From NCBI RefSeq assembly GCF_044797955.1, contig NZ_CP085211.1, positions 1,674,001 to 1,738,000 on the forward strand: a stretch of DNA of 64,000 nucleotides. The letters run 5' to 3'. The stretch's first letter is position 1, and the number at the start of each line of letters is the position of its first letter. Positions 9,587 to 18,242 of this stretch are shown piece by piece. Made by a program: the position numbers and the translations under genes. Under the pieces are notes generated by a model. It did no database searches. It had not been told where the DNA came from and was given only the letters and a program-made list of their open reading frames with translations. Origin of the DNA: Idiomarina seosinensis_A. Its GTDB lineage: Bacteria > Pseudomonadota > Gammaproteobacteria > Enterobacterales > Alteromonadaceae.

Positions 9587-11848
9587 TTAGCTTTTCAGAT
9601 CAAAACGGTCCAGTTGCATTACTTTTGTCCAGGCTGCGACAAAATCATTAACAAACTTTTCCTTTGAATCATTCAGTGCGTAAATTTCAGACACAGCACG
9701 CAATTCGGAATTTGAACCAAAAATCAAATCAACCGTGGTAGCTGTGTATTTTTGCTCACCTGATTCGCGATCACGACCAATAAATACTGACTCATCGTCT
9801 TCTGACTTAGCCCATTGGGTGTCCATACTCATTAAGTTAACAAAAAAGTCATTGCTCAATGTGCCTGGCTGATCGGTGAATACGCCGTGCTTAGCGCCCT
9901 GGTAGTTAGCATCCAGAGTACGCAAGCCTCCGACTAACACCGTCATTTCTGGAACGGTCAGATCTAACCGGTCCGCTTTATCGACCGTCATCTGTGCCGG
10001 GTTTAGGCGGCTGTCAGTGCTGTAGTAGTTACGGAACGCGTCAGCTGTTGGCTCAAGGAATGAAAACGAGTGAACATCAGTCATTTCCTGAGTTGCGTCA
10101 TTACGGCCAGCCACAAATGGAACAGTCACTTGATGCCCAGCATCCTCAGCCGCTTTCTCGATAGCCGCTGCACCCGCTAACACAATGGTATCCGCTAAAG
10201 AAATTTTCTTGTTACCGGATAAATCATCGTTAAAGTCCGCACGAATTTGTTTTAATTCGCCGAGTACCCGCTGCAATTCTTCTGGGTTGTTAGCTTCCCA
10301 GTTAATTTGTGGCTCTAGTGCGATACGAGCGCCGTTTACACCGCCGCGCAGATCCGTAGCCCGGAAACTGGATGCAGCAGCCCACGCCGTGCGTACCAAT
10401 TCAGGAACGGTCAAATCTGAAGCCAAAATGCGCTGTTTTAACTCAGCAACATCGCTGTCGTTAACTAATTCAAAGTCAACTTCAGGGATTGGATCCTGCC
10501 ATACCAGATCTTCCTGCGGAGCCATGTCACCCAGGTACCGGGCCTTTGGACCCATATCACGGTGGGTCAGCTTAAACCAGGCTTTGGCAAAAGCCAGTTC
10601 AAACTCTTCCGGGTTTTCCTGGAAGCGCTTAGCAATTTTGCGATACTCCGGATCTTCTTTTAACGACAAGTCAGTAGTAAACATAATCGGCGCATGGCGT
10701 TTACCTTCGACGTGTGCGTCAGGAACCAAATTTGACGCCTGACCGTCTTTTGGAATCCACTGAATGCCACCGGCAGGACTGCGTGTCTGTTCCCATTCAT
10801 AGTTAAACAGATTGTCCAGGTACTGCATGGTCCACCGAGTCGGAGCCGCTGACCAGGCACCCTCGAGGCCACTAGTCACTGTATCTTCTGCATTGCCTTT
10901 ACCACAGTTATTTTTCCAGCCCAGGCCTTGCTGTTCTACAGGCGCTGCTGCGGGTTCAGCTTCCAGACACTCCTCCGGGTCATGGGCACCGTGGGCTTTA
11001 CCAAAGGTATGACCGCCGGCAATCAGTGCCACAGTTTCTTCATCGTTCATTGCCATGCGCGCAAAGGTATCGCGAATATCTTTCGCTGCCAGTACGGGAT
11101 CAGGAGTGCCATTTGGCCCTTCCGGGTTGACATAAATCAGGCCCATTTGTACTGCGGCCAAAGGATTTTCAAGCTCCCGTTCGCCTTTATAACGCTCGTC
11201 GCCCAGCCATTGTGCTTCCGGCCCCCAGTACACGATATCCGGTTCCCAGGCATCTTCACGGCCGCCAGCAAAACCATAAGTTTCAAAACCCATGCTTTCC
11301 AGCGCCACATTACCTGTTAATGCCATTAAGTCACCCCAGGACAAGGCCTGGCCGTACTTTTGCTTGACTGGCCACAGTAAACGACGAGCCTTGTCCAGGC
11401 TGACATTATCCGGCCAGCTGTTCAGCGGCTCGAAACGTTGTTGGGCGCCAGCACCACCGCCACGGCCGTCCTGCACCCGATAGGTACCGGCACCGTGCCA
11501 TGCCATCCGGATAAAGAATGGACCATAGTGACCGTAGTCAGCAGGCCACCAGTCTTGATCTGAGGTCATTAGTTCTTCGATGTCCTTTTTGACTTGCTGC
11601 AGATCCAACTGATTAAATGCCGACGCGTAATCAAAATCTTCACCCAGCGGGTTAGACTCCGGGCTATGCTGACGTAACGGCTCGAGGTTAAGCATGTTAG
11701 GCCACCAGAAGCTGTTTTCCTTGGCTTCTGTCATTGTCTGGTTGGCGTGATACGATGGTCTTTCCTGAGCAGTTACTGAGGTGGACGAAACCGCCATGGA
11801 GACAGCCACTGCCACGGCTGAAATAATAGGAAGTACTGATTTTTTCAT
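9587..11848 (-). CDS. katG: Exported catalase-peroxidase
   Basis: Haem catalase-peroxidase of 753 residues. The distal haem motif is RMAWHGAGTYR, and the proximal His is in ALIAGGHTFGKAHGA. The Trp-Tyr-Met adduct residues appear to be in MAWHG, IYVNPEGP and ARMAMNDEE. The C-terminal non-haem repeat domain is present. The ATG at 11848 has AAGGG 8 nt upstream and begins a Sec-type signal peptide (MKKSVLPIISAVAVAVSMAV, likely cut after SVTA). This suggests a periplasmic enzyme like KatP rather than cytoplasmic E. coli KatG. An open frame extends 50 codons further upstream but lacks a good ribosome site. It lies downstream of arsJ on the same strand with a 112-nt gap and probably has its own promoter. 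Confidence 0.95.
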   Translation of the reverse strand: MKKSVLPIISAVAVAVSMAVSSTSVTAQERPSYHANQTMTEAKENSFWWPNMLNLEPLRQHSPESNPLGEDFDYASAFNQLDLQQVKKDIEELMTSDQDWWPADYGHYGPFFIRMAWHGAGTYRVQDGRGGGAGAQQRFEPLNSWPDNVSLDKARRLLWPVKQKYGQALSWGDLMALTGNVALESMGFETYGFAGGREDAWEPDIVYWGPEAQWLGDERYKGERELENPLAAVQMGLIYVNPEGPNGTPDPVLAAKDIRDTFARMAMNDEETVALIAGGHTFGKAHGAHDPEECLEAEPAAAPVEQQGLGWKNNCGKGNAEDTVTSGLEGAWSAAPTRWTMQYLDNLFNYEWEQTRSPAGGIQWIPKDGQASNLVPDAHVEGKRHAPIMFTTDLSLKEDPEYRKIAKRFQENPEEFELAFAKAWFKLTHRDMGPKARYLGDMAPQEDLVWQDPIPEVDFELVNDSDVAELKQRILASDLTVPELVRTAWAAASSFRATDLRGGVNGARIALEPQINWEANNPEELQRVLGELKQIRADFNDDLSGNKKISLADTIVLAGAAAIEKAAEDAGHQVTVPFVAGRNDATQEMTDVHSFSFLEPTADAFRNYYSTDSRLNPAQMTVDKADRLDLTVPEMTVLVGGLRTLDANYQGAKHGVFTDQPGTLSNDFFVNLMSMDTQWAKSEDDESVFIGRDRESGEQKYTATTVDLIFGSNSELRAVSEIYALNDSKEKFVNDFVAAWTKVMQLDRFDLKS

Positions 11849-11960
11849 TTTAATAACCCTTAAAAGATAGGTTTCTGGTACGCTGTTTATGATACCGAAA
11901 CAGCTTCGGTTTGACAGGTTCTCGTTAATCAAAAAAACAGATTGTAATAATCGGTACGAC

Positions 11961-13163
11961 TCACCGCGGCCTCGCCGGTAACAACGAGATAGCAGCACTT
12001 GAGCCCATCAATAACAGGGCCGAGCAGAGCAGACAGGCAAGCAGTCCCCATTGCTGATAAATCCAGCCAGATAACACCGTGCCTAATAAACGCCCGGTGG
12101 CATTCGCCATATAATAAAAACCAACGTCTAAAGACACGCCATCGGCTCGTGCATAGGAGACGATCAGATAACTGTGCAACGACGAATTGACAGCAAATAA
12201 CAGACCGAATAAACCCAGGCCCGTGATAACACTAGCGGCTATTGGCCAGGATTGCCATAATGCCAGCGCCAGTAATAACGGAGTGAGGGTTAACAGTGCA
12301 GCCCAGCGAAAGGCCTGGCGGTTCGGCTCTACTGCCGCGGTTTTAGTAAACCTTGGGGCAATGCTTTGTACCAACCCATAACCAATAACCCAGACAGCAA
12401 GAAAACTGCCGACCTGCCAGTGAGACCAGTTCAGCTGGCTACTCAAAAATACCGGTAAGGCGACGACAAACCAGACATCGCGCGCGCCAAACAATAAAAA
12501 ACGGGCCAGAGACAGCACATTAATGGCCCTGCTTTTTGACAGCATGTCTTTAAATTTTGGTTTGAACTGAGCTTTCCCTGTCTCATTGTTAAGCAACAGT
12601 AAACTCAATAAGAAAACCAGAGACAGCATAAGCAGCATGGCTAATACTGCGCCCTGAAAACCAATCACAGTGAGCAATAACCCGCCCAAAAAGAAACCGA
12701 CACCTTTTAGGGTATTTTTTGAGCCTGTTAATACGGCCACCCACTGATAAAGCTGGTTTTGTTGACTATCCGGAACCAACAGCTTTATCGTGCTTTTAGC
12801 GCTCATCTTGTTAAGGTCTTTTGCGATACCGGACAATGCCTGGGCGCACATCACCCAGACCACAGTCAGCATCGATGCCGGAACCAGCAACATGGCTAAA
12901 GCCACCAGTTGGGTCGCTAAACCAATGTTCATTGTACGGTTTAAACCCCAGCGCGCGCCAAGCCACCCACCCAGTAAATTAGTCACAATGCCAAAAAACT
13001 CGTAAAACAAAAACAGCATAGCGACTTGTAAGGCACTGTAACCCAGCTGATGAAAATGCAGCACCACCAGCATTCGCAGGGCACCGTCCGTCAGGGTAAA
13101 AGCCCAGTAGTTACCGGTAACTATTAAATACTGGCGAATAGCGGGTGACAACTGCGCTAGCAT
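11961..13163 (-). CDS. arsJ: ArsJ organoarsenical (1-arseno-3-phosphoglycerate) exporter
   Basis: Major facilitator protein of 400 residues with about twelve membrane segments. The N-terminal YLIVTGNYWAFTLTDGALRM, the GIAKDLNKMSAKSTIK segment and GARDVWFVVALPVFL are typical of ArsJ. In characterised systems GAPDH makes unstable 1-arseno-3-phosphoglycerate from arsenate, and ArsJ exports it. The gene directly upstream is a GAPDH whose stop overlaps the arsJ ATG by 1 nt (TAATG), which supports this assignment. It is the last gene of the ars cluster. Confidence 0.9.
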   Translation of the reverse strand: MLAQLSPAIRQYLIVTGNYWAFTLTDGALRMLVVLHFHQLGYSALQVAMLFLFYEFFGIVTNLLGGWLGARWGLNRTMNIGLATQLVALAMLLVPASMLTVVWVMCAQALSGIAKDLNKMSAKSTIKLLVPDSQQNQLYQWVAVLTGSKNTLKGVGFFLGGLLLTVIGFQGAVLAMLLMLSLVFLLSLLLLNNETGKAQFKPKFKDMLSKSRAINVLSLARFLLFGARDVWFVVALPVFLSSQLNWSHWQVGSFLAVWVIGYGLVQSIAPRFTKTAAVEPNRQAFRWAALLTLTPLLLALALWQSWPIAASVITGLGLFGLLFAVNSSLHSYLIVSYARADGVSLDVGFYYMANATGRLLGTVLSGWIYQQWGLLACLLCSALLLMGSSAAISLLPARPR

Positions 13164-14158
13164 TAACCCACCTTTTCAACCAGTTCTACTGCGCGGTTCG
13201 CGTAACCCCATTCATTGTCATACCAGGCGTATATCTTAACGTGGGTGCCATTAACCACCTTGGTTGACAGAGCGTCAACAATACTGGAGCGCGGATCGGT
13301 TTTATAGTCCATTGAGACAAGCGGTTGCTCTTCATACCCCAGGATACCCTGTAATTCGTTATCAGCTGCTTCCTGCATCCAGCCATTCACTTGCTCTGCC
13401 GAGGTTGGCTTTTCGACCTCAAACACACAGTCGGTCAGCGACGCATTTGCCAGCGGTACGCGTACGGCGTGGCCATCAATTTTGCCTTCCAGCTCAGGAA
13501 AAATTTCAACAATTGCGCTGGCCGAGCCCGTTGATGTTGGAATTAAATTCATGCCACAGGCCCGGGCGCGGCGAAGATCTTTATGAGGCGCATCAAGAAT
13601 GCTCTGGGTATTGGTCAGGTCATGAATGGTGGTGATAGAACCATGTTTAATACCGATCTTTTCTTGCAGTACCTTGACTACCGGAGCCAGACAGTTAGTA
13701 GTGCAAGAAGCGGCAGTCACAATCTTATGCTTTTGCGGATCGTATAAGTGATCGTTAACTCCCATAACGATATTCAGTACGTCCTTATCTTTGACCGGCG
13801 CCGAGACCACTACTCGCTTTACACCCTGGGCAAGATAGTCATTCAGCACATCAATGGTTTTCATTTTCCCTGAGGCTTCCAGTACCACATCGCAATCACT
13901 CCAGTCGCCGTCAGCTATGCTGGTGTGCTGAGTAAAAGCAACAGTCTCGTTGCCAATGACCAAATTGTCAGCCTGTGCTTCAGCTTGGTAACTCCAGCGC
14001 CCATGCACTGAATCATAATTTAATAAATGAGCAAAGGTTTTTGCATCCGCGCCCGGGTCATTGGCTTTTACTATCTGCAAATCCGGATGGTCCCAGGCAA
14101 CCCGAAAGGCCAGACGACCAATACGGCCTAGTCCATTAATTCCAATTTTTATGGTCAT
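13163..14158 (-). CDS. gap: ArsJ-associated glyceraldehyde-3-phosphate dehydrogenase
   Basis: GAPDH family enzyme of 331 residues. The NAD-binding motif is IGINGLGRIGR at the N-terminus. The catalytic Cys is in TAASCTTNCLAP near residue 150, and WYDNEWGYANR is at the C-terminus. The ATG at 14158 follows AAGGAG; a longer frame starts 16 codons earlier without one. Lying between acr3 and arsJ, it probably uses arsenate in place of phosphate to make 1-arseno-3-phosphoglycerate for export. A role in central metabolism cannot be excluded from sequence alone. Confidence 0.93.
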   Translation of the reverse strand: MTIKIGINGLGRIGRLAFRVAWDHPDLQIVKANDPGADAKTFAHLLNYDSVHGRWSYQAEAQADNLVIGNETVAFTQHTSIADGDWSDCDVVLEASGKMKTIDVLNDYLAQGVKRVVVSAPVKDKDVLNIVMGVNDHLYDPQKHKIVTAASCTTNCLAPVVKVLQEKIGIKHGSITTIHDLTNTQSILDAPHKDLRRARACGMNLIPTSTGSASAIVEIFPELEGKIDGHAVRVPLANASLTDCVFEVEKPTSAEQVNGWMQEAADNELQGILGYEEQPLVSMDYKTDPRSSIVDALSTKVVNGTHVKIYAWYDNEWGYANRAVELVEKVG

Positions 14159-14168
14159 AAACTTCTCC

Positions 14169-15209
14169 TTATTCTGTTGTAAACCAGTGACGTGTTCGAT
14201 TAGCAAACCAAACTAAAGATAACATTACCGGTACTTCCACTAAGACGCCGACAACTGTCGCCAGTGCCGCGCCAGATTTTAATCCAAACAGCGATATGGC
14301 GACGGCTACCGCCAGTTCAAAGAAGTTAGACGTGCCAATTAAGCAAGCCGGTGCAGCAATCCGGTGAGGTAATTTAATCATCAGTGCAATGGCAAACGTC
14401 AGCGCGAAAATACCGTAAGTCTGCACCAGCAAGGGTGTAGCTATCAGGACGATATCCAGCGGCCGATTTAACAGCACCTCGGCCTGAAACCCGAACAATA
14501 ACAGCACTGTCATCAGCAGCCCGACAATGGACCAGGGTTTCATCAGCAGATCAAAGCTCTGTAAGGCATCGGCACTGCTTGCTGCAGCTTTGTCAGCTTT
14601 ACGAATAATGTTTCGGCGAGTCATTAAACCCGCAATTAACGGGGCAACCACATACAAACCGACACTGAGTAACAGCGTCTGCCAGGGCACTACAATATCG
14701 GTGACACCCAGCAATAACGCGGCTAAAGGCGCAAAAGCGAAAATCATAATGACGTCGTTCACAGACACTTGCACTAAGGTGTAATTGGCATCACCTTTGG
14801 TCAACTGGCTCCAGACAAAAACCATCGCAGTACAGGGCGCAACCCCAAGTAAAATGACCCCTGCCAGGTACTCGTTGGCCGTCTCAGGTTGTATAAAGTC
14901 GGCGAAGATTCCTTTAAAAAACAGCCAGCCGACAAGTGCCATTGTAAATGGTTTAACTAACCAGTTGATTATTACCGTTAGCACTAACCCTTTAGGCTCT
15001 TTGGCTATTTGAGTAATGGACTCAAAATTAACCTGCACCATAACCGGGTAAATCATTAACCAGATCAGTACCGCAATAATTAAGTTAACCTGGGCAAACT
15101 CAACCGAAGACAGCCATTCAAATACTAACGGAAAAGCATTACCCAGCAGAGTTCCGGCTATAATGGCAAGCGCTACCCAAACAGATAAATAACGTTCAAA
15201 CACACCCAT
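14169..15209 (-). CDS. acr3: Acr3-type arsenite efflux permease
   Basis: Ten-segment membrane transporter of about 346 residues from the ACR3 (bile acid/arsenite/riboflavin transporter) family. The conserved cysteine motif is in GVAPCTAMVFVWS, essential for arsenite transport in Acr3 proteins, and GTSNFFELAVAVAIS is the family helix. I place the start at the ATG at 15209, because AAGGA lies 8 nt before it; a second ATG at 15218 has no room for a ribosome site. Either way the start overlaps the end of the arsC-arsR frame, so translation is coupled. It exports the arsenite made by the ArsC domain encoded upstream. Confidence 0.94.
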   Translation of the reverse strand: MGVFERYLSVWVALAIIAGTLLGNAFPLVFEWLSSVEFAQVNLIIAVLIWLMIYPVMVQVNFESITQIAKEPKGLVLTVIINWLVKPFTMALVGWLFFKGIFADFIQPETANEYLAGVILLGVAPCTAMVFVWSQLTKGDANYTLVQVSVNDVIMIFAFAPLAALLLGVTDIVVPWQTLLLSVGLYVVAPLIAGLMTRRNIIRKADKAAASSADALQSFDLLMKPWSIVGLLMTVLLLFGFQAEVLLNRPLDIVLIATPLLVQTYGIFALTFAIALMIKLPHRIAAPACLIGTSNFFELAVAVAISLFGLKSGAALATVVGVLVEVPVMLSLVWFANRTRHWFTTE

Positions 15210-15951
15210 TGTCGACATCCTTGATTGATTGAGAGGTCTGCTGCGGATGATACTCCGCGGTTTCAGCTATCACGGCTACCATCCAGTCCGGCAAAGCCGG
15301 ATTAATCCGGTAATAAACCCAGCGCTGATCTTTGCGGGCGGTCAATAAGCCGTATTCACGCAACTGCGCCAAATGGCGCGAGACTTTTGGCTGTGACATC
15401 GCTGTTGCATCGACAAACTGACAGACACACAGCTCCCCATGTTTGTGCAGCATTAAAATCATCTGCAGCCGCAGCGGATCGGAAAGGACTTTAAAAAACT
15501 CATGAGGCGCAGCAAATAATTTTGGCCGATCACTGCGTTTACGTAAGATCAGCAAAAACATTTTTATTCGCTCTGACAGTTCGTGCGCAATTTTTTTAAA
15601 AGCATCAGGCTTCTTGCTACTAACCGGATCGGCAAAGTCCCAGGCGATAAACTGATTTTCGCCACACAGGGCCTGGCATTCTGTGCGAGCCCTGTCACAC
15701 AAACTGATGACGTAATCAAAGTCAGCTATATCGATGTTTGTTAAACCTTTAGAGTATAGCTCATCCGCATTCACCCCCATTGAGGACAATGCCTGCAGAG
15801 CCTCCGGCTGCGGCTGCGTTGGATCCGTACCGGCGCTTGTAACCTCAAAGCGGTCATCGGCAAAATGCCGGAAGATAGCTTCAGCCATTAGCGAGCGGGC
15901 CGAATTAGCCGTACATAAAAACAGGACTTTGAACTTTTGCTGAGATTCCAT
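15196..15951 (-). CDS. arsC-arsR: Fused arsenate reductase (ArsC) and ArsR repressor
   Basis: One 251-residue frame with two domains. Residues 8-140 are a low-molecular-weight-phosphatase type arsenate reductase. The CX5R loop is CTANSAR, a Cys pair spaced C-X6-C (LCDRARTEC) matches the thioredoxin-coupled type, and FADP supplies the catalytic Asp. Residues about 150-240 are an ArsR winged helix with the arsenite-sensing ELCVC motif and the recognition region MSQPKVSRHLAQLREYGLL. The ATG at 15951 is chosen because the longer frame reaches back across the operator and promoter. It is the first gene of the operon arsC-arsR, acr3, gap, arsJ. Arsenic would be sensed and arsenate reduced by the same polypeptide. 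I see no frameshift. Confidence 0.93.
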   Translation of the reverse strand: MESQQKFKVLFLCTANSARSLMAEAIFRHFADDRFEVTSAGTDPTQPQPEALQALSSMGVNADELYSKGLTNIDIADFDYVISLCDRARTECQALCGENQFIAWDFADPVSSKKPDAFKKIAHELSERIKMFLLILRKRSDRPKLFAAPHEFFKVLSDPLRLQMILMLHKHGELCVCQFVDATAMSQPKVSRHLAQLREYGLLTARKDQRWVYYRINPALPDWMVAVIAETAEYHPQQTSQSIKDVDNGCV

Positions 15952-15958
15952 CACACCA

Positions 15959-15986
15959 CCATATATATGGCTACATGTATATATGG
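15959..15986. promoter_or_regulatory. Candidate ArsR operator, 28-bp inverted repeat
   Basis: A perfect inverted repeat, CCATATATA (15959-15967) and TATATATGG (15978-15986), separated by 10 nt, lies 7 nt upstream of the arsC-arsR start. It overlaps the predicted -10 box. The size, symmetry and position fit autorepression by the ArsR domain encoded immediately downstream. The assignment rests on position and symmetry only. Confidence 0.7.
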
Positions 15987-16011
15987 TAGACCGAATGTAT
16001 TCGCCATTCAA
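15983..16011 (-). promoter_or_regulatory. Predicted ars operon promoter
   Basis: On the minus strand, TTGAAT (16006-16011) and TACCAT (15983-15988) are spaced by 17 nt, giving a sigma-70-like promoter about 40 nt upstream of arsC-arsR. The -10 box lies in the right arm of the inverted repeat. A second perfect repeat, GTTAACCG and CGGTTAAC with a 6-nt loop (16014-16035), spans the end of the upstream reductase gene. It has no T tract, so it is not a clear terminator. Confidence 0.6.
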
Positions 16012-16030
16012 TGGTTAACCGATTTTACGG

Positions 16031-16708
16031 TTAACTTTTGTCCTTACCCGGAGCATTGCGCTGGGATGGGTCGCGTTTAAAATCTTTTGCCAACCTTCTG
16101 GGATCATGGGCTTTTCGTTGTGCCTGTGCGGCCTGACTCCACCAGTACAATTGCTTTAAGGTGCGCCCGAAGTAGCCAACCCAATCATCAACGTCGTTTA
16201 CCGTAGGGGCAAATTTGCCACTTTCCTCAAATACGTTTTGGGCCTTCGGAACATGGATCATTGCAGACACAGGCAAGCAGCCCAATTCGCCTAAAAACGT
16301 ACGCATATTGACAGCAGCCCGGGCTCCGCCCCACTGTCCGGCGGAGTAAGTAACAATTGCGCTGGGCTTATAGGAATATAGCGAAGCGCCAAAATGATTT
16401 AACAGATTAGATAATGCGGGACTCATGGAATGATTATATTCCGGGCTGACCATCACATAAGCATCGGCCTGGTCAATTTTTTCTGCCAAACTTTTAAGTG
16501 CTTCCGGCGCTTCATTCTGGTGATAAGCAAAGTAAGGTTTAAAAATTTGATCGAATTGGTAGTCGAGAGGATCAATCAGTTCAACATCGGCATCGGCAAA
16601 GGTCTTTTCCAGATAGTGTACGCACGCTTTTGCTACGCGCTCTCCTAGTCGCGGAGGTTTCGGTGGTGAGCTATCCCGCACAGTACCTAAAAATACTAAG
16701 TATTTCAT
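16031..16708 (-). CDS. NAD(P)H-dependent FMN reductase
   Basis: Flavodoxin-fold protein of 225 residues. The N-terminal FLGTVRDSS, VSPEYNHSMSPALSNLLNHF near residue 88 and YSAGQWGGARAA near residue 121 mark the NADPH-dependent FMN reductase family. ArsH, a trivalent organoarsenical oxidase, is in the same superfamily and its genes sit in ars clusters. The typical ArsH motifs are not evident here, so I do not name it arsH. Its start overlaps the upstream MFS gene stop by 4 nt, and the ars promoter lies just downstream. The charged C-terminal 35 residues look disordered. Confidence 0.8.
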   Translation of the reverse strand: MKYLVFLGTVRDSSPPKPPRLGERVAKACVHYLEKTFADADVELIDPLDYQFDQIFKPYFAYHQNEAPEALKSLAEKIDQADAYVMVSPEYNHSMSPALSNLLNHFGASLYSYKPSAIVTYSAGQWGGARAAVNMRTFLGELGCLPVSAMIHVPKAQNVFEESGKFAPTVNDVDDWVGYFGRTLKQLYWWSQAAQAQRKAHDPRRLAKDFKRDPSQRNAPGKDKS

Positions 16709-17919
16709 TGTTTACTCCTTATTAAACTGAGTCGGGCCAGTAACCAGGCCAACGCAAGAAACAAAGCCGTACTCATCAACCAGATACTGCGGGCTAGTTC
16801 AAAGTCGATCAAATATCCGTAAATTAAAGGCGCCAGCGCCGTGCTAAAAATCATCAGCGCATGATACAAAGCCCGCACAGTCGCTAAGCTACGAATGCCA
16901 AACAGCTCCGGCCATAAGGTACCGGATATTGCCGAATTAAACCCGGCACTTAAACCTGACAACGCCATAAACACAAACCAACCCCAGCCAGCATCGATAA
17001 AGCTTAAGAAAACTAAGCCGATGGCAACCGGCAAGACATTAACGCCAATGAGCTTAAAGGAACCGACTTTATCAACCAGGCTACCTGCCGCAATAGAGGT
17101 AATGACACGGCTTACAGAAAATAGCGCGATACCCCCGGCAATGACCGCCGCCGACCAACCGTTTTGGTCAGCAAACCAGGTCTGGTTGATCAAAATACCG
17201 GTCATTACAAATGGCAGTGCCAGCATCGCCGGCAATACGCCAAGAAAACGGCGATCGCGAATTAAGTCACGTTGCCGTAATAATGGAAGGGGTTGCGCTG
17301 CTGACTCCTGATCTTCGGCAACAGATACCACCGGATGGCGGCTATGCAAAGTTACCAGGCATGGCCACAGCATTACTAAGATTGCTGCGGTAATTACCCA
17401 CCAGGTGTTAATGTAACCCAAATAAGCCAGCAGCAGTAATACCAGGCTGGGTAACAGTATCTCGCCGGCAGGAAAACCGATTCCGGAAAAAGCCACTGCC
17501 CGGCCACGCAACTCGTCAAAATATCGGCCCATACTGGTCACCGCCATATGGCCCATCAAGCCCTGCCCGAACAGTCGCAGTCCAAACAGTGCCAATATCA
17601 GTAGCAACCAGGATGACAGCTGCATACTGAGTGCCATTACCGCAGCAGAAGCAGCCAGTCCCAGCACCACAAAATGGACAAAGTATTTTAGCGGAACCAC
17701 ATCCAGACGCCTGCCCAGACGCATCAAAAACACACCGCCTACAGCAGTTGTTATCGCATACAAACTACCAAAGTCACCGTAACTCAGCTGATTAGCAGAT
17801 ACGATGTCATTAACAAATAGCGAGATAAAAAAGGTTTGCCCGAAACTTGAAGCAAAGGTCGCTATAAAGCCAAACATTAAAAAGCCCGGATAGGCTTTTA
17901 ACAACCGAAAGTACTGCAT
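16705..17919 (-). CDS. MFS transporter beside the ars operon
   Basis: Major facilitator protein of 404 residues with twelve predicted membrane helices and a charged loop in the middle (about residues 195-225). The FLMRLGRRLDVVP loop between helices 2 and 3 is the family A-motif region. It is translationally coupled to the FMN reductase (ATGA overlap). Its substrate cannot be told from sequence. Location beside arsenic genes hints at an organoarsenical or oxidant-related substrate, but this is inference. It is not ArsJ. Confidence 0.82.
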   Translation of the reverse strand: MQYFRLLKAYPGFLMFGFIATFASSFGQTFFISLFVNDIVSANQLSYGDFGSLYAITTAVGGVFLMRLGRRLDVVPLKYFVHFVVLGLAASAAVMALSMQLSSWLLLILALFGLRLFGQGLMGHMAVTSMGRYFDELRGRAVAFSGIGFPAGEILLPSLVLLLLAYLGYINTWWVITAAILVMLWPCLVTLHSRHPVVSVAEDQESAAQPLPLLRQRDLIRDRRFLGVLPAMLALPFVMTGILINQTWFADQNGWSAAVIAGGIALFSVSRVITSIAAGSLVDKVGSFKLIGVNVLPVAIGLVFLSFIDAGWGWFVFMALSGLSAGFNSAISGTLWPELFGIRSLATVRALYHALMIFSTALAPLIYGYLIDFELARSIWLMSTALFLALAWLLARLSLIRSKQ

Positions 17920-18242
17920 TAACTGTTACCCTTTCTGGATTCTATACCGCGTAATAGGCTGCTATTCAACCGAAAAGTTTTACTTATGGGGTATATCAAT
18001 GTATTATCCGCGCGAGTTTCTATTTTAACCTATTTGCTGGACCTTATGAGTACCCGAGTTGCTAACAACAATTTGATTACGCCACCCTAGACGCTCCATC
18101 CCCCGGAGAGTTATGGCGCTTATTTGTGGGCATCCTATATCGCTCACTTACGGTACGCCTTCTATAATTCCATTACTTTTTTAATTGCCAACACTGGCCC
18201 CTGTATTTTACTTAACCGTTAATTAACTGGACCTATTTCCCT
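17920..18242. other. Gene-free divergent intergenic region
   Basis: 323 nt between the MFS gene on the minus strand and the SulP gene on the plus strand. It must hold promoters for both. A TATAAT occurs at 18163-18168, but no good -35 box lies at the correct distance. I find no RNA gene, repeat or convincing reading frame. Confidence 0.5.

Noticed and set aside
10185..10742. 185-codon plus-strand frame inside katG
   Set aside because: It is a shadow of the coding strand of katG; no ribosome site and no recognisable protein features.
16014..16035. Hairpin GTTAACCG/CGGTTAAC as terminator of the FMN reductase gene
   Set aside because: The stem is AT-rich and no T tract follows on the minus strand; kept only as a possible second regulatory site.
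9587..17919. Arsenic/katG block as a genomic island
   Set aside because: I see no integrase, insertion sequence, direct repeat or flanking tRNA, and composition does not stand out by eye. It could still be acquired, but nothing here shows it.
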